The notes under the pieces: model-generated
Databases searched by the model: none
What the model was told of the DNA's origin: nothing
What the model saw: only the letters and a program-made list of their open reading frames with translations
Origin: Ascaphus truei
Lineage: Eukaryota > Chordata > Amphibia > Anura > Ascaphidae
Assembly: GCA_036426205.1 (NCBI GenBank)
Contig: CM071579.1
Coordinates: 21,170,603-21,234,602 of the forward strand
Direction of reading: 5' to 3'
DNA: 64,000 nt
Translations under genes and position numbers: made by a program
Shown here: piece after piece, positions 10,349-21,208 of the stretch
Numbering within the stretch: position 1 is the first letter of the stretch
How the letters are laid out: each line of letters opens with the position of its first letter

Positions 10349-13344
10349 AGCCTTTACTCGCCGTGCCTTTACTCGCCGTGCCTTTACTCGCCGAGCCTTT
10401 ACTCGCCGTGCCTTTACTCGCCGTGCCTTACTTACCACTACCTCGCCGCGCCTTACTCGCCTGCCTTTACTCGCCGAGCCTTTACTCGCCCAGCCTTTAA
10501 CACTCGCCGAGCCTTTACTCACTGAGTCTTTACTCCCGTGCCTTTCCGCTTACGTCCTGCCTTTACTCGCCGTGCCTTTACTCCCAGCCTTACTCGCCGT
10601 GCCTTTACTCGCCGAGCCTTTACCGCCGAGCCTTTATTGCCGTGCCTTTACATTCTCGCCGTCTTTACACCTCGCCATGCCTTTACTCGCCGAGCCTTTA
10701 TTCGCCGAGCCTTTACTCACAGAGCCTTTACTCGCCGAGCCTTTACTCGCCGAGCCTTTACTCGCTGTGCCTTTACTCGCCGAGCCTTTACTCGCCGAGC
10801 CTTTATTCGCTGTGCCTTTACTCACTGAGCCTTTACTCGCCGAGCCTTTACTCGCTCAGCCTTTACTCGCCGTGCCTTTACTCGCCGAGCCTTTACTCAC
10901 CGTGCCTTTACTCACTGAGCCTTTACTCGCCGAGCCTTTACTCACTGAGCCTTTACTCGCCGAGCCTTTACTCGCTGAGCCTTTACTCGCCGAGCCTTTA
11001 CTCACTGAGCCTTTACTCACTGAGCCTTTACTCGCCGAGCCTTTACTCGCCGTGCCTTTACTCGCCGAGCCTTTACTCGCCGTGCCTTTACTGGCTGAGC
11101 CTTTACTCGCCGTGCTTTTACTCGCCGTGCCTTTACTCGCTGTGCCTTTACTCGCCGAGCCTTTACTCGCCGAGCCTTTACTCGCCGTGCCTTTACTCGC
11201 CGAGCCTTTACTCGCCGAGCCTTTACTCGCCGAGCCTTTACTCGCCGTGCCTTTACTCGCCGTGCCTTTACTCGCCGAGCCTTTACTCGCCGTGCCTTTA
11301 CTCGCCGTGCCTTTACTCGCTCAGCCTTTACTCGCCGTGCCTTTACTCGCCGTGCCTTTACTCGCCGAGCCTTTACTCGCCGTGCCTTTACTCGCTGAGT
11401 CTTTACTCGCCGTGCCTTTACTCGCCGAGCCTTTACTCGCCGTGCCTTTACTCGCCGAGCCTTTACTCGCCGTGCCTTTACTCGCCGTGCCTTTACTCGC
11501 CGAGCCTTTACTCGCTCAGCCTTTACTCGCCGAGCCTTTACTCGCTCAGCCTTTACTCGCTCAGCCTTTACTCGCTCAGCCTTTACTCGCTCAGCCTTTA
11601 CTTGCCAAGCCTTTACTCGTCGAGCCTTTACTCGCCGAGCCTTTACTCGCTGTGCCTTTACTCGCCGAGCCTTTACTCGCCGAGCCTTTACTCGCTGTGC
11701 CTTTTCTCGCTCAGCCTTTACTCGCTGAGCCTTTACTCGCTCAGCCTTTACTCGCTCAGCCTTTACTCGCTGAGCCTGTATCGCCAGCCGTATTCGCCAA
11801 TCGTTATCGCGTGCCTTTACTCGCTCAGCCTTTACTCGCTCAGCCTTTACTCGCTCAGCCTTTACTCGCTCAGCCTTTACTCGCCGTGCCTTTACTCGCC
11901 GTGCCTTAACTCGCTCAGCCTTTACTCGCTGAGCCTTTACTCGCTGAGCCTTTACTCGCCGAGCCTTTACTCGCTGTGCCTTTTCTCGCTCAGCCTTTAC
12001 TCGCTCAGTCTTTACTCGCCGAGCCTTTACTCGCTGAGCCTTTACTCGCTGAGCCTTTACTCGCTGAGCCTTTACTCGCTGAGCCTTTACTCGCTGAGCC
12101 TTTACTCGCTGTGCCTTTACTCGCTGAGCCTTTACTCGCTGAGCCTTTACTCGCTCAGCCTTTACTCGCTGAGACTTTACTCGCTGAGCCTTTACTCGCC
12201 ATGCCTTTATTCGCCCAGCCTTTACTCGCTCAGCCTTGACTCGCTGAGCCTTTACTCGCCGAGCCTTTACTCGCCGTGCCTTTACTCGCCGTGCCTTTAC
12301 TCGCCGAGCCTTTACTCGCGTGCCTTTACTCGCTCAGCCTTTTCTCGCTCAGCCTTTACTCGCCGAGCCTTTACTCGCCGTGCCTTTACTCGCCCAGCCT
12401 TAACTCGCTCAGCCTTTACTTGCCGAGCCTTTACTCGCTCAGTCTTTACTCGCCGTGCCTTTACACGCCGTGCCTTTACTCGCCATGCCTTTACTCGCCC
12501 AGCCTTTACTCGCCCAGCCTTAACTCGCTCAGCCTTTACTTGCTGAGCCTTTACTCGCTGAGCCTTTACTCGCTGAGCCTTTACTCGCTCAGCCTTTACT
12601 CGCTCAGTCTTTACTCGCTCAGTCTTTACTCGCCATGCCTTTACTCGCCGAGCCTTTACTCGCTCAGCCTTTACTCGCTCAGTCTTTACTCGCCGTGCCT
12701 TTACTCGCCGTGCTTTTACTCGCCATGCCTTTACTCGCCGAGCCTTTACTCGCTCAGCCTTTACTCGCTCAGTCTTTACTCGCCGTGCCTTTACTCGCCG
12801 AGCCTTTACTCGCCGTGCCTTTACTCGCCGAGCCTTTACTCGCCGAGCCTTTACACGCCGTGCCTTTACTCGCCGTGCCTTTACTCGCCGTGCCTTTACT
12901 CGCTGAGCCTTTACTCGCCGAGCTTTTACTCGCTGAGCCTTTACTCGCCGAGCCTTTACTCACTGAGCCTTTACTCGCCGAGCCTTTACTCGCTCAGCCT
13001 TTACTCGCTCAGCCTTTACTCACCGTGCCTTTACTCGCTCAGCCTTTACTCACCCAGCCTTTACTCGCTCAGCCTTTACTCGCCGTGCCTTTACTTGCCG
13101 AGCCTTTACTCGCTCAGCCTTTACTCGCCGAGCCTTTACTCGCTCAGCCTTTACTCGCCGAGCCTTTACTCGCTCAGCCTTTACTCTCCGAGCCTTTACT
13201 CGCTCAGCCTTTACTCGCCGAGCCTTTACTTGCCGAGCCTTTACTCGCTGTGCCTTTACTCACTGAGCCTTTACTCACTGAGCCTTTACTCGCTGTGCCT
13301 TTACTCGCTCAGCCTTTACTCGCTCAGCCTTTACTCGCTGAGCC
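10349..13344 (+). repeat. 15-bp minisatellite, about 200 copies
   Basis: The unit is CTTTACTCGCCGAGC with variation at five or six positions (GCCGAG, GCCGTG, GCTGAG, GCTCAG, and ACTCACTG forms). The first 330 bp are irregular. From 10681 the copies sit in exact 15-bp register to about 11775, then after an irregular patch (11776-11815) to about 12310, then after a second slip to the end. Because 15 is a multiple of three and no unit carries a stop, three staggered frames stay open for 445, 634 and 368 codons, reading LLAEP, LYSPS or FTRRA pentapeptides. These are translations of the repeat, with no splice, start or codon evidence for a gene. Local higher-order repeats are present (80 identical bp at 12631 and 12721). 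Confidence 0.95.
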
Positions 13345-13620
13345 ACTCCTTCAGCCCTAATCTCTTATCGAATAGAGTATAGTGAAAGGGTATTTTACAT
13401 TCAAAATAATACATATAAGACAAAATGGAATAACAATAAAAAAAATAATACAAGAAAAGCGTTGCCCCTATAAATATACATAAACTCAGACGCAGCATGC
13501 TGGCAAATGCAGCAATAGCAGCAGAACCCAATGCCAAATAGTGCAAAAATGTGAGATATTTATTGAGAAAACGACATTGCCATCCACAGGGGGTCTTCCG
13601 CAGCCCAAGGAATTTTTTTT
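13345..13620. other. End of the retroposon tail and unassigned sequence
   Basis: GAGCCACTCCTTC (13340-13352) is the predicted terminus of the retroposon carrying the array. The AT-rich DNA after it shows no feature. Confidence 0.45.
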
Positions 13621-13800
13621 GTTTATAATTTATGCCCTGGGAAAGGTCCGATGTGGATCGAAACATTGGCTTCTCAATAAATGTGTTTTGCACTGTTTGC
13701 GTTTGGGTTTTGCCTCCGCGGCTCCATATGCTAAGTCTAATAGAATAAACACTACTTTGTAAATATACCTGTTTTTTCAGATAAACTCAAGGTAAAATAG
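13621..13800 (+). repeat. Short interspersed repeat, GAAACATTG type
   Basis: 'ggaaaggtccgatgtggatc' then GAAACATTGG, TCTCAATAAATG and 'tttgcactg' parallel the element at 4261-4390. The reading frames in it are not coding. Confidence 0.45.
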
Positions 13801-14094
13801 TTACATACTTTGTCATTTATCAGTCAAGTTCCTCCTCAACTAACTCCTCCCATTACTCCATATACAACCTTCCCAAATGACTCACTGGCACAATCTGAAC
13901 ATAAGGGGAGCATTGTATCTTCATACATGACCCATGTACCTTTGATACTTGGTCCTTCTGTGTTCCACTTAACCCCAATAAATAGACACTTAAAGTTGGG
14001 TACAAATGGCCACAGCCTTTTATTTATCCCTAAACCACAAACCTTCCTGGACCTGGTCAGCAAGTCGCCCCAAACCTATGACCCTCACCCTGCT
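13801..14094. other. Unassigned sequence, possibly the 5' part of the LTR at 14226
   Basis: There is no recognisable gene. By position it may be U3 sequence of the LTR-like repeat that ends at 14642, but I cannot align it to the other copies by eye. Confidence 0.3.
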
Positions 14095-14225
14095 CAGCAC
14101 CCAGTGACCCTGATTGCTGCTGTACATGACCAAGTGACCCTGATCACTGCCAGTACATGACCCAGTGACCCTGACCCTGATCACTGCCACTACATGACCC
14201 AGTGACCCTGACCACTGCCGCTACC
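14095..14225 (+). repeat. Minisatellite, about 30-bp unit, 3-4 copies
   Basis: Repeats of 'catgacccagtgaccctga' plus 'tcactgcc' with variable spacing occur between 14102 and 14220. Confidence 0.8.
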
Positions 14226-14642
14226 CCATCAGGGAGTAAAGGGATGGCAACTAGCCTCAAGGGACTCAAGCCCTTGGGGGGCCTAGGCAGGGAATAACAG
14301 TGATGCGAGGGAAGATGTTCCATGACTGTCGGGTGTAGTAAAGTACCTCTCTTGCAAGAGAAGGAGTCGGGTATCTGACCTGCCAAATAAAAGGTGAACC
14401 GTTCCAAGTCTCTGTGTCATTACTGAAAAAGGGGTTCCTGTGGGGAATACCATCTGCTTCCGGCAGCTACCCTACAGGATGGAGGCGCTGCACTGACGAA
14501 GTACCAGCCTGTCCCGTTGCTACTCCCACTACCATCCGCGGAGACTCAGGATTCCTGGCCTGCAGCAGGTGAGCTAACCAGCAGCAGAACACACGTAGCA
14601 TGCACATCTCAAGTAAGGGGTGAGGGGGGGAAAGGTGTTACA
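14226..14642 (+). mobile_element. LTR 3' portion (solo LTR, plus orientation)
   Basis: This aligns by eye with the reverse complement of 43990-44360. Shared pieces are 'gactagcct', 'cttgggg-cctag-cagggaa', 'tctcttgcaagagaagga', 'cctgccAATAAA', 'gaccgttccttg-like' and 'ctcccactaccatc-gcgg'. The AATAAA polyadenylation signal is near 14387 and the sequence ends in GTTACA. The TATA-like box of the sister copy (GTATAAAG) is here changed to GTAGTAAAG. No internal retroviral region is attached. Confidence 0.55.
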
Positions 14643-14712
14643 GAAGTATTTCCAAAATGTATCTATAATTAAACCTATTTTAAGCAAATGTGTTACTCTG
14701 TGGTATTATATA

Positions 14713-15054
14713 CAGTAGGGCCCCGCTCATACGGCGGGTTCCATTCCAGGCCGCCGCCCTACAGCGGAAATCGCCATGAAGCGGGGCCCGGCTGTACTGT
14801 ATTGTACTTTTGAAAACAGAGATGCAGAGCTGTAAACCGACTGTTGCGCTGATAAATGGCACCTGACAAGGAACTGCGCACGCACTAAAACGGTTGCTTA
14901 GTGACAGCCGGATACTTTGCTGCTGTGGACATCATACCGGAAATCGCCGGAAAAACAGAACAAGCGCCGAACCTAATGAATATGGGTATACATTGGGAAA
15001 CGCTGTATGAGCGGAGCGCCGTAAAGCGGAGTGCTGTAAAGCGGGGCCCCGCTG
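14713..15054. mobile_element. Tigger/pogo-like non-autonomous element, 342 bp
   Basis: The terminal inverted repeats are CAGTAGGGCCCCGCT on the left and CAGCGGGGCCCCGCT (complement of the right end), 13 of 15 matching. They are flanked by TA on each side (14711-14712 and 15055-15056), the target used by pogo/Tigger transposons. The CAG..CCCCGC start resembles Tigger-type termini. The interior has no transposase and repeats 'agcggggccc' near 14776, so one arm may be internally duplicated. Confidence 0.7.
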
Positions 15055-16859
15055 TATTTTCATCCAGGTTGCAGCTGATAGTGAATGAGGCCCCTAATAA
15101 CTAGCAACACTGGCAATGCAAAAACCTAATAAAGGACAAAGTCTGGGTGTTATTGTCTTCCCAGCTAGTGTATGCAGTGACCTTTTAATGTGCCATGCAA
15201 AGCTGTGATCCCGTACAGAATCCCGTCTGCATGAACTTTGCATAAGACGAAAACAATACACGTTTTGGCGAAAGGAAAATAAACCAGGACCTTCTCTGGG
15301 GATTGAAAAACTCATTTTTAGATGCGTCATCAGAGCAAATGTTATAAAAATGCTATTTTGATAAGGGGATTTCAGGCAGAGGTTTTTATCCCAGCCTGAT
15401 AACAAGAATACATTAGTCTTTCAGTTGCAGCCAACACATCTCACAGCTATATCTCACACAAGCACATAATGCTGTAATAAGGATAAACATTTGTGTTTAA
15501 CTGCCAAAGGGACCCTGCTTGTTGACCCCAAATTGTACAAGGTACTTTAAATACAGCAAATTACTCTTAAGTGACATGTCGAATGTGAGAGAAACAGGAA
15601 GGCTGTATCTGATTGTACAATTGTTTATAATAACACGGTGCACAATGTAACAAGTACTGCACCAGGTATGAACATAAATATTTCTCTCCACATGCCAGAG
15701 GGATACCTTCCAGGTACTACAGATTAGAAAAATAAATCAGAGGCATATACCTTTCAGATTTTGCACAGGCAGAGGTCACTCACAAGGGCACACACCCATC
15801 ACACCTTCTTCCACACAGATGCCAAGGCAAGGGCACATACTGTATTGTACCTACAGTATAGCCTTCCTTACTCTTCCTTCAGAGATATCAGGTAGTACTC
15901 TCTCACCTTCTGCCATAGAGACAATAGTAAGTAATTCCTCCAAACATTAGGAAGATAGTCACATAACATGCCTAGTACTGCCTGCTCCACAAAGATATGT
16001 GCCGGGCAGACTAAGTGGGCCAAGACTGGTTCTTATCTGCTGTCAAATTCTCTGTTTCCATGTTAAACGCACCTTCTTTTCTCCTTTCCCATAGGAATAT
16101 TAGGAACAGGTGTTCCTCACTGCTTCTTGTGCAGATATAGTAGGACACACGCCTGTCTCCATGAAGCATCAGGTACCTACACATACCACTTACTTCATCC
16201 TTACAGAAAGCTAGGACGTTCCAAGACCTCTCACCTCCGACATCACACACATATATTTATCACCTCAGGGGTGATAATGGAGGGGAGGGGTGGGAACGAA
16301 AGAAACAAAACAAACCAAAAGGTCCAGAAATTACACAGAATCTGGACTGTGGAGCCCTAACTCTGGGGTATGGGGAGGGGGATGTAAGACTATAGAAACT
16401 GGGAAGATGATGTGGACACGGAACACCAATCATCTCTACCACCGTGCCTGCCGGTGCTAGATAGCGAGAGCCACATCCAGGAGGGGAAGGGGGGGGGGAG
16501 GGGGGAAGAGCAAGCAGAGTCAAAATCTAAAGCAAAGAGAGGACTTCTGGCCAAATATAACTTGTATTTGGGGACCTTCGTACAACAAACTTCCTTCTTG
16601 ATAACTTATTTACAGCTGAACCTAAACTTACTTATACAGAATATTTTTCACAACATTTATGTAACTCTTTTTGTAACCAACAGTGCAACAGTGGGGGGCA
16701 GTATGTATTTTTTTATATATATATATTTTTTTTCCCCATGCCCCCGGATATAAACTAGTACGGCTGCCAATTAACTGTATATCAATAGATGTACCCGCAA
16801 CTCAAATGCTTAGTAACTCTTAAGTCTCTAGACCTCTTAACATAATTTTTTCATGTGAA
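15055..16859. other. Unassigned, probably mostly low-copy DNA
   Basis: No gene or repeat family was recognised. G-rich patches are present at 16270-16300 and 16480-16510, and a short AT microsatellite at about 16714-16730. Frames such as 16260-16523 (minus) run over these patches and are low-complexity. Confidence 0.4.
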
Positions 16860-17192
16860 AGCTACAGTCAGAAAACAATGGCAGATGTCAGGACCCACTC
16901 CTTTTCTTAATCTGTGGCTTCTTTTGCGATTCTGTACCCCCTAGCTATACGCGGGGACATGGGTTCACCAGGTAAACTGGCAAACGGGGTCCCCACGTTT
17001 GTGTCCTGGAGGGAAGACTGTTTTTATATCTGAATGTATAGTTATCTCAAAGGCTCACTCATCCCTCCTCTCGCTTTGGATAACAGATCGCTAGTGGCAG
17101 ATGTCCAGATCAGCGGTCCCTAGACGTATCCGCCTCAAGCCCTAAATGGGCTTTTGGGGTGTGTTTACCTTAAACTCGTGCGAGTGGGGTAA
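16860..17192 (-). mobile_element. L1-type LINE, sequence 3' of ORF1
   Basis: This continues the minus-strand L1 fragment beyond the ORF1 stop, probably the region between ORF1 and ORF2. I cannot recognise endonuclease or reverse-transcriptase sequence here. The LINE appears to stop near 16860. Confidence 0.35.
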
Positions 17193-18228
17193 TCAGCCGA
17201 CTGCCTCTGAAAGAGGAGCTGGATCAGATGGAATTCTGGTGGTTCGTCGCTTGTCTTGGACTTTGTGCCATTCTGGAGCCGGAGTTCGCTGAGGTCTAGG
17301 AGTCTCAAGGTCTTGTGGTGGTGTGATGCCCAGACTTTCCAGAAAGGTAGCAGCTTTGTCCAGATCCCTTAAAGCATATGTTCGGCCTTCACGGTTCACC
17401 AGAATTTTGCAAGGGAATCCCGCACGATAGCGAACTCCCTTGCAGGTTCCTTCATTCAGCCAGAGGCGATGGGGTATATCTTGGAACATCTGAAGGGGCA
17501 TGTGAGGGGAATATGAGCTTGTAGGTGTCCTGTATGTTTAACATCTGAAGGGGCATGTTTTCGAATGTGAGCGATCGTTCCTCACGGGTCTCTCGTAGGA
17601 GAGACTCTTTAGTTTTGTAGTAATGTAATCTAAGGATAACATCTCCAGGCATATCGCCCGATGGGGGTCTGGGGCGCAGGGCCCTGTGGCACCTGTCCAT
17701 TAGGAGTTGCTCTCCAGGTAGGTCCGGCAAGAGGACTCTGAACCATCTCTTCAGGAATTCTTCTGGTCCAACAATGATTCCGCAATATTGCAGATTCTCA
17801 AGTTGTTTCTTCTGGCCCGGTTGTCTGCGTCCTCCTGTCTTCTGCTAATTTCGTCTTTGCGGCTTTCCATAAGTTGGACTTTAGCTTCGGTGGATTGCGG
17901 GGCCTTTGTTGTGTTGTCCATTTTTTCTTCTAGGGTATGTGTGTGGGATCATAGGGCTGTCATGTCCTGCGTGATCCCCTTTTAGGGCCGTTTGGATTTC
18001 CGTTTGAACCATAGTCTGGAGTCTAAGGAAAAGTTCTTCAATGTCCTGTTTTGTGGAATTTCTTTCCGTCATCTCCCGATCTGGTTCAGATTCCGTGTAT
18101 TCTTTCTTGCGTGTTGGGCCCTCGCCGTCTTGGTGATTCTGCTTGAGCGTCTTTTTTAGGAAAATATTGCTGGACCCCTTTCTGCGAGGCTTTTTTCTGT
18201 TGTTTAGAAGACATTTCTGGGAGGACAT
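17193..18228 (-). pseudogene. L1-type LINE ORF1 (nucleic-acid-binding protein), broken
   Basis: Read on the minus strand, the start codon at 18228 opens a basic, charged N-terminal region. It is followed by a helical segment, an NRARRNNLRI motif typical of L1 ORF1p just before its RRM domain, then an LMDRCHRALRP segment and the C-terminal domain (GFPCKILVNREGRTYALRD). L1 ORF1p is a trimeric RNA-binding chaperone that coats LINE RNA. The frame is broken: a stop follows codon 115 near 17881 where the homologous reading shifts frame, and a further frameshift falls near 17470-17520. There a short segment (AACATCTGAAGGGGCATG on the plus strand) is tandemly duplicated about 50 bp apart. The sequence from about 18229 to 18660 is probably its 5' untranslated region. 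No ORF2 follows, so this is an isolated 5' piece, unlike the usual 3'-end fragments. Confidence 0.7.
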
Positions 18229-18660
18229 CGACCATCTGGAACATTAACGTTAACGCGTCCCTGGTTTGATATTAGATCCGCCGCTTCTCTCCCCCCCCCC
18301 CCCCTTATCCCCATGAGCTGACTCTCACCCATCCATCACGGTCCTGGGTAACACATGCGCCTCCATTTCTTAGCTTTGAAAAGCAGATTTTATGGGGAGG
18401 GCTGATGTTTTTGCCCCTAGGTTTCTTCCTTGGTAACTCCTGAGCTTGTTGGAGCGTGTGTTTTGTGCCGACTCTTTCTATTTCTTATTTATTTATTCAG
18501 TCAGTTATTTTGCCAGTTCTCCTCCTCCTCTCCTCTTCCCTCTTCATAAGCTGGTGGCAGCCATACTGAATTTTGCCGAGTGGGGCAGAGCAGCACCGCA
18601 GCGTCGGCCGGGAGAACCCACCGCCTGCACCCTCAGCCGATCTGCAGGAGGTTTATTGTA
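18229..18660 (-). mobile_element. Probable 5' UTR of the minus-strand L1 fragment
   Basis: It lies directly upstream of the ORF1 start on the minus strand and contains a 'tggctgccacc' motif and a poly-C run on the plus strand (about 18291-18304). Assignment is by position only, and the 5' boundary is not fixed. Confidence 0.4.
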
Positions 18661-19400
18661 ATGTCACATATTCATATAGAGACAAAAAGATTCACACATT
18701 GCTCTTAATTACCAGAGCTGTCAAGAGCAAGGTTACAATCACAGGCAATGTATGAACTGCATCGTGTTCAAATGTTTTTTAATTTCATTTTTTTTGCAAT
18801 AATTTATGGCACAAATTTCTCAGCATTTCGCATTTTGTATAACAAATACACTCTCAAGACAGTTACATGACACTTGACTATAATTATGCACCATTTAGAA
18901 ACATCAAGTGGAACTTAATATGGCATAAAAATGCTAAATTTGGAGCATAAATTCAAGAGGAAACCAGCACCCACAGATCAGCAACACCGTAAAAATGATG
19001 TAAAAAAAAAAAAATCAAGAAATCAGCAATTTGATCCAAAAATGTAACTTGTAAATTAAACTGTGTCACTGTATTAGAAAACCACATGCCATGTTTTGTT
19101 AACATAATCAGAGAAATGGAGCTGCCTGACACTATTTTCCCATCTGCCACTCATTCTGTTAAATGTTTCTGCAGTTTTATTAGAATTCTCTGTCTCTGCA
19201 AATCCCACTCAGCTGTGAAATTGGAATTGCAAACAGAAATATTACATTTCCATCTACTGTAGTTGCTGAAAAAGTCAATTTTGTGACACGTTTGAGATGC
19301 ACAGCGACAAGGAAAGGAGTTATTCTGGTTACGAGTGATGAAGAGAAAGGTGCGAGATGGGAAGGCGATGAGGAGAAGGTGGGAGGTTAGCTGCTGAGAG
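18661..19400. other. Unassigned AT-rich, possibly single-copy DNA
   Basis: No repeat family or coding signal was seen. It is a reasonable place to look for conserved non-coding sequence. Confidence 0.4.
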
Positions 19401-19940
19401 GGCGCGGAGACTGGAGGAATGAGTTCAAGGGGGAATGTCTCAGAGTCTCCTAGGGGTAAAACTGGAGGGGAAAAGACAGCACCAGATTTAACAAAGACAA
19501 ATAGGATTAAATTGTGTAGCCCTGTAACAGGGACTTATCACTGTTTGAGAGAAACTGCCTCTAAATCCAGCAGTGTGCTGGTTAATTGCACACAGACAAT
19601 CAACCAGACTCCACCTGGCTGATTACAGCTCTTAGAAAAAGGCTGATGTGAGAAACAGGAGAGAGATTTCCTTACAATAGCTCACATTTGGGCTGACATA
19701 AGGAGAAGGAGGACAGACCAGAGATGTCCTTAGCCCACAACTGGGCTGACCTGAAGAAAATATGATGTCTTGATGCACACAAAAGAACTGTATGCTGACA
19801 GCAAGGTGAAGGGACAAGACCTCTATACCTGGACACAGAGAGTGCCATAGCACACAAGGATGCTGACCCAGAAGAACAGAGACGCCTTCCCCTACAGCTA
19901 CACCAACAGAAACAGATAAGAGACTTTCTTGTTGGACTGT
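19401..19940. repeat. Interspersed repeat related to 21180-21700
   Basis: 'gctggttaattg' and 'caa-ccagactccacctggctgatta' (about 19577-19624) reappear as 'gctggttaattg' and 'ccagtctccacctggctcat' at 21391-21440. Imperfect ~70-bp internal repeats ('gggctgacat/gacctgaagaaaa') follow at 19665-19790. It may be an older copy of the LTR-like repeat at 21209-21948. Confidence 0.45.
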
Positions 19941-19996
19941 TGTGTGTGTGTGTGTGTGTGTCTATAGTATTCACACACACACACACACACACACAA
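19941..19996. repeat. Inverted (TG)n-(CA)n microsatellite
   Basis: A TG run (about 19941-19962) is followed within 10 bp by a CA run (about 19971-19995). The pair forms an inverted repeat able to fold into a hairpin. Confidence 0.9.
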
Positions 19997-19999
19997 ACA

Positions 20000-20184
20000 C
20001 TTATAGGCGACCATGTGATATGGGTTTGAAGCAAAAGGTGGCACTGTGTGCTCATTTGCATATCCTTTCCCAGAAACCCTTGCTGCAGTGGAAGCACTGT
20101 GTGCTGGGTGATAATGGTGAAAGGCAGGGTTGCAGACCTGTCTAAGACAGGCAAATGAGCATACACTAATATTTCCATTTGAGA
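20000..20184. mobile_element. Palindromic repeat with ATTTGCAT motifs, copy 1
   Basis: It contains 'gcactgtgtgctcatttgca', 'cttgctgcagtggaagcactg', 'tgtgctgggtgataatggtg', 'tgcagacctgtctaagacag', 'gcaaatgagcata' and 'tatttccatttg'. The same pieces occur in both orientations at 58897-59066 and 59272-59492. It abuts an AT microsatellite (20184-20203). It is non-coding. Confidence 0.75.
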
Positions 20185-20203
20185 TATATATATATATATA
20201 TAT

Positions 20204-21180
20204 ACCCTTGTCCTGTTAAGAATTCGGCTGTCAGGTATAATTATGAAAAACGATGAACCTACCTTATCTGATAGAATGTCCCAAACCTGGTAGGGAAATT
20301 GCTTTAAAGCCAAGATCTTTCACCTTAGTATAACTCCAACAAACATTGTTTTGCAGATTTACAAATGGATAGAAGTTTTTAATGACCATACACCGTAGGT
20401 AGCTGTATATATTTTATGACCACCTGAAACTAGCCTTTCAAAGTACAGTATACTTCCTAAGAGTAAAATGCAAGAAACCTGTTTCATAATTGAGTTCTGA
20501 TCATTAAAACATTGCTGTACTAAGCACTTCTTGGATGTAGAACGGAGCACATGGCATTCTGTTGCTTGGCAGTGCAACTGAACTATATAGGTCTAAGGAC
20601 CAAATTGAGTGGTATTTCTAGACTACAAATTTACATTTTAATTGAATACATACAACTTCAAAAAGAACACATTAATAATTTAGCACTGGGAGTGCAGGAG
20701 TCTGCTGTCCAATGGCCTGGCACTGGGGGATGTATCCATCTCGTGTTGGGAAAGAGTCATATACCGTTCTTCTCGGAGCAGCCTAAGCATGGACCATTGA
20801 ACTTCACATTCCCTACAAATTCAAGGACCTGTCTAGGCTCCCGGCCCCTCCGTGCGTATCCACAATATAAATGCAAACGGCGCTGCATGTTAACCCAGGA
20901 CATGATCAGGGAAGATTGAAACAGGAAAAAAAGGAAGGGGGGAAAAGGAATTGTGCCAAATTGAAATGTTGTACGTTTCTAACTGTGAACGATTGTGACT
21001 CTTGACCTGCGACGATAGAGAAATAACTTGTTTCAGCTGCCGATGTCGTGTTACTACCGAGAATCGTCGTAATGGTATCATTGATCCTTTCTATTAGACA
21101 ACAATGAAATAAAAGCTTGTTACATTTTTTTCACTCAAATCTTCAGATTAAAGGGGCAGTTTCCCCTGCTGGTCCGGGGC
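20204..21180. other. Unassigned sequence
   Basis: No recognised repeat. The 122-codon plus frame at 20551-20919 has no recognisable domain, and its overlapping minus frames are shadows. I do not call a gene. Confidence 0.4.
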
Positions 21181-21208
21181 CTATCTATGGCAGCTTTCCC
21201 ATTGGCCT

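Noticed and set aside
10349..13344. CRISPR array
   Set aside because: The repeats are contiguous 15-mers with no unique spacers, and the DNA is eukaryotic.
10572..13382. Open frames of 445, 634, 368 and 241 codons
   Set aside because: All are translations of a 15-bp tandem repeat, open in several frames at once because the unit length is a multiple of three and contains no stop. There is no start context, splice signal or domain.
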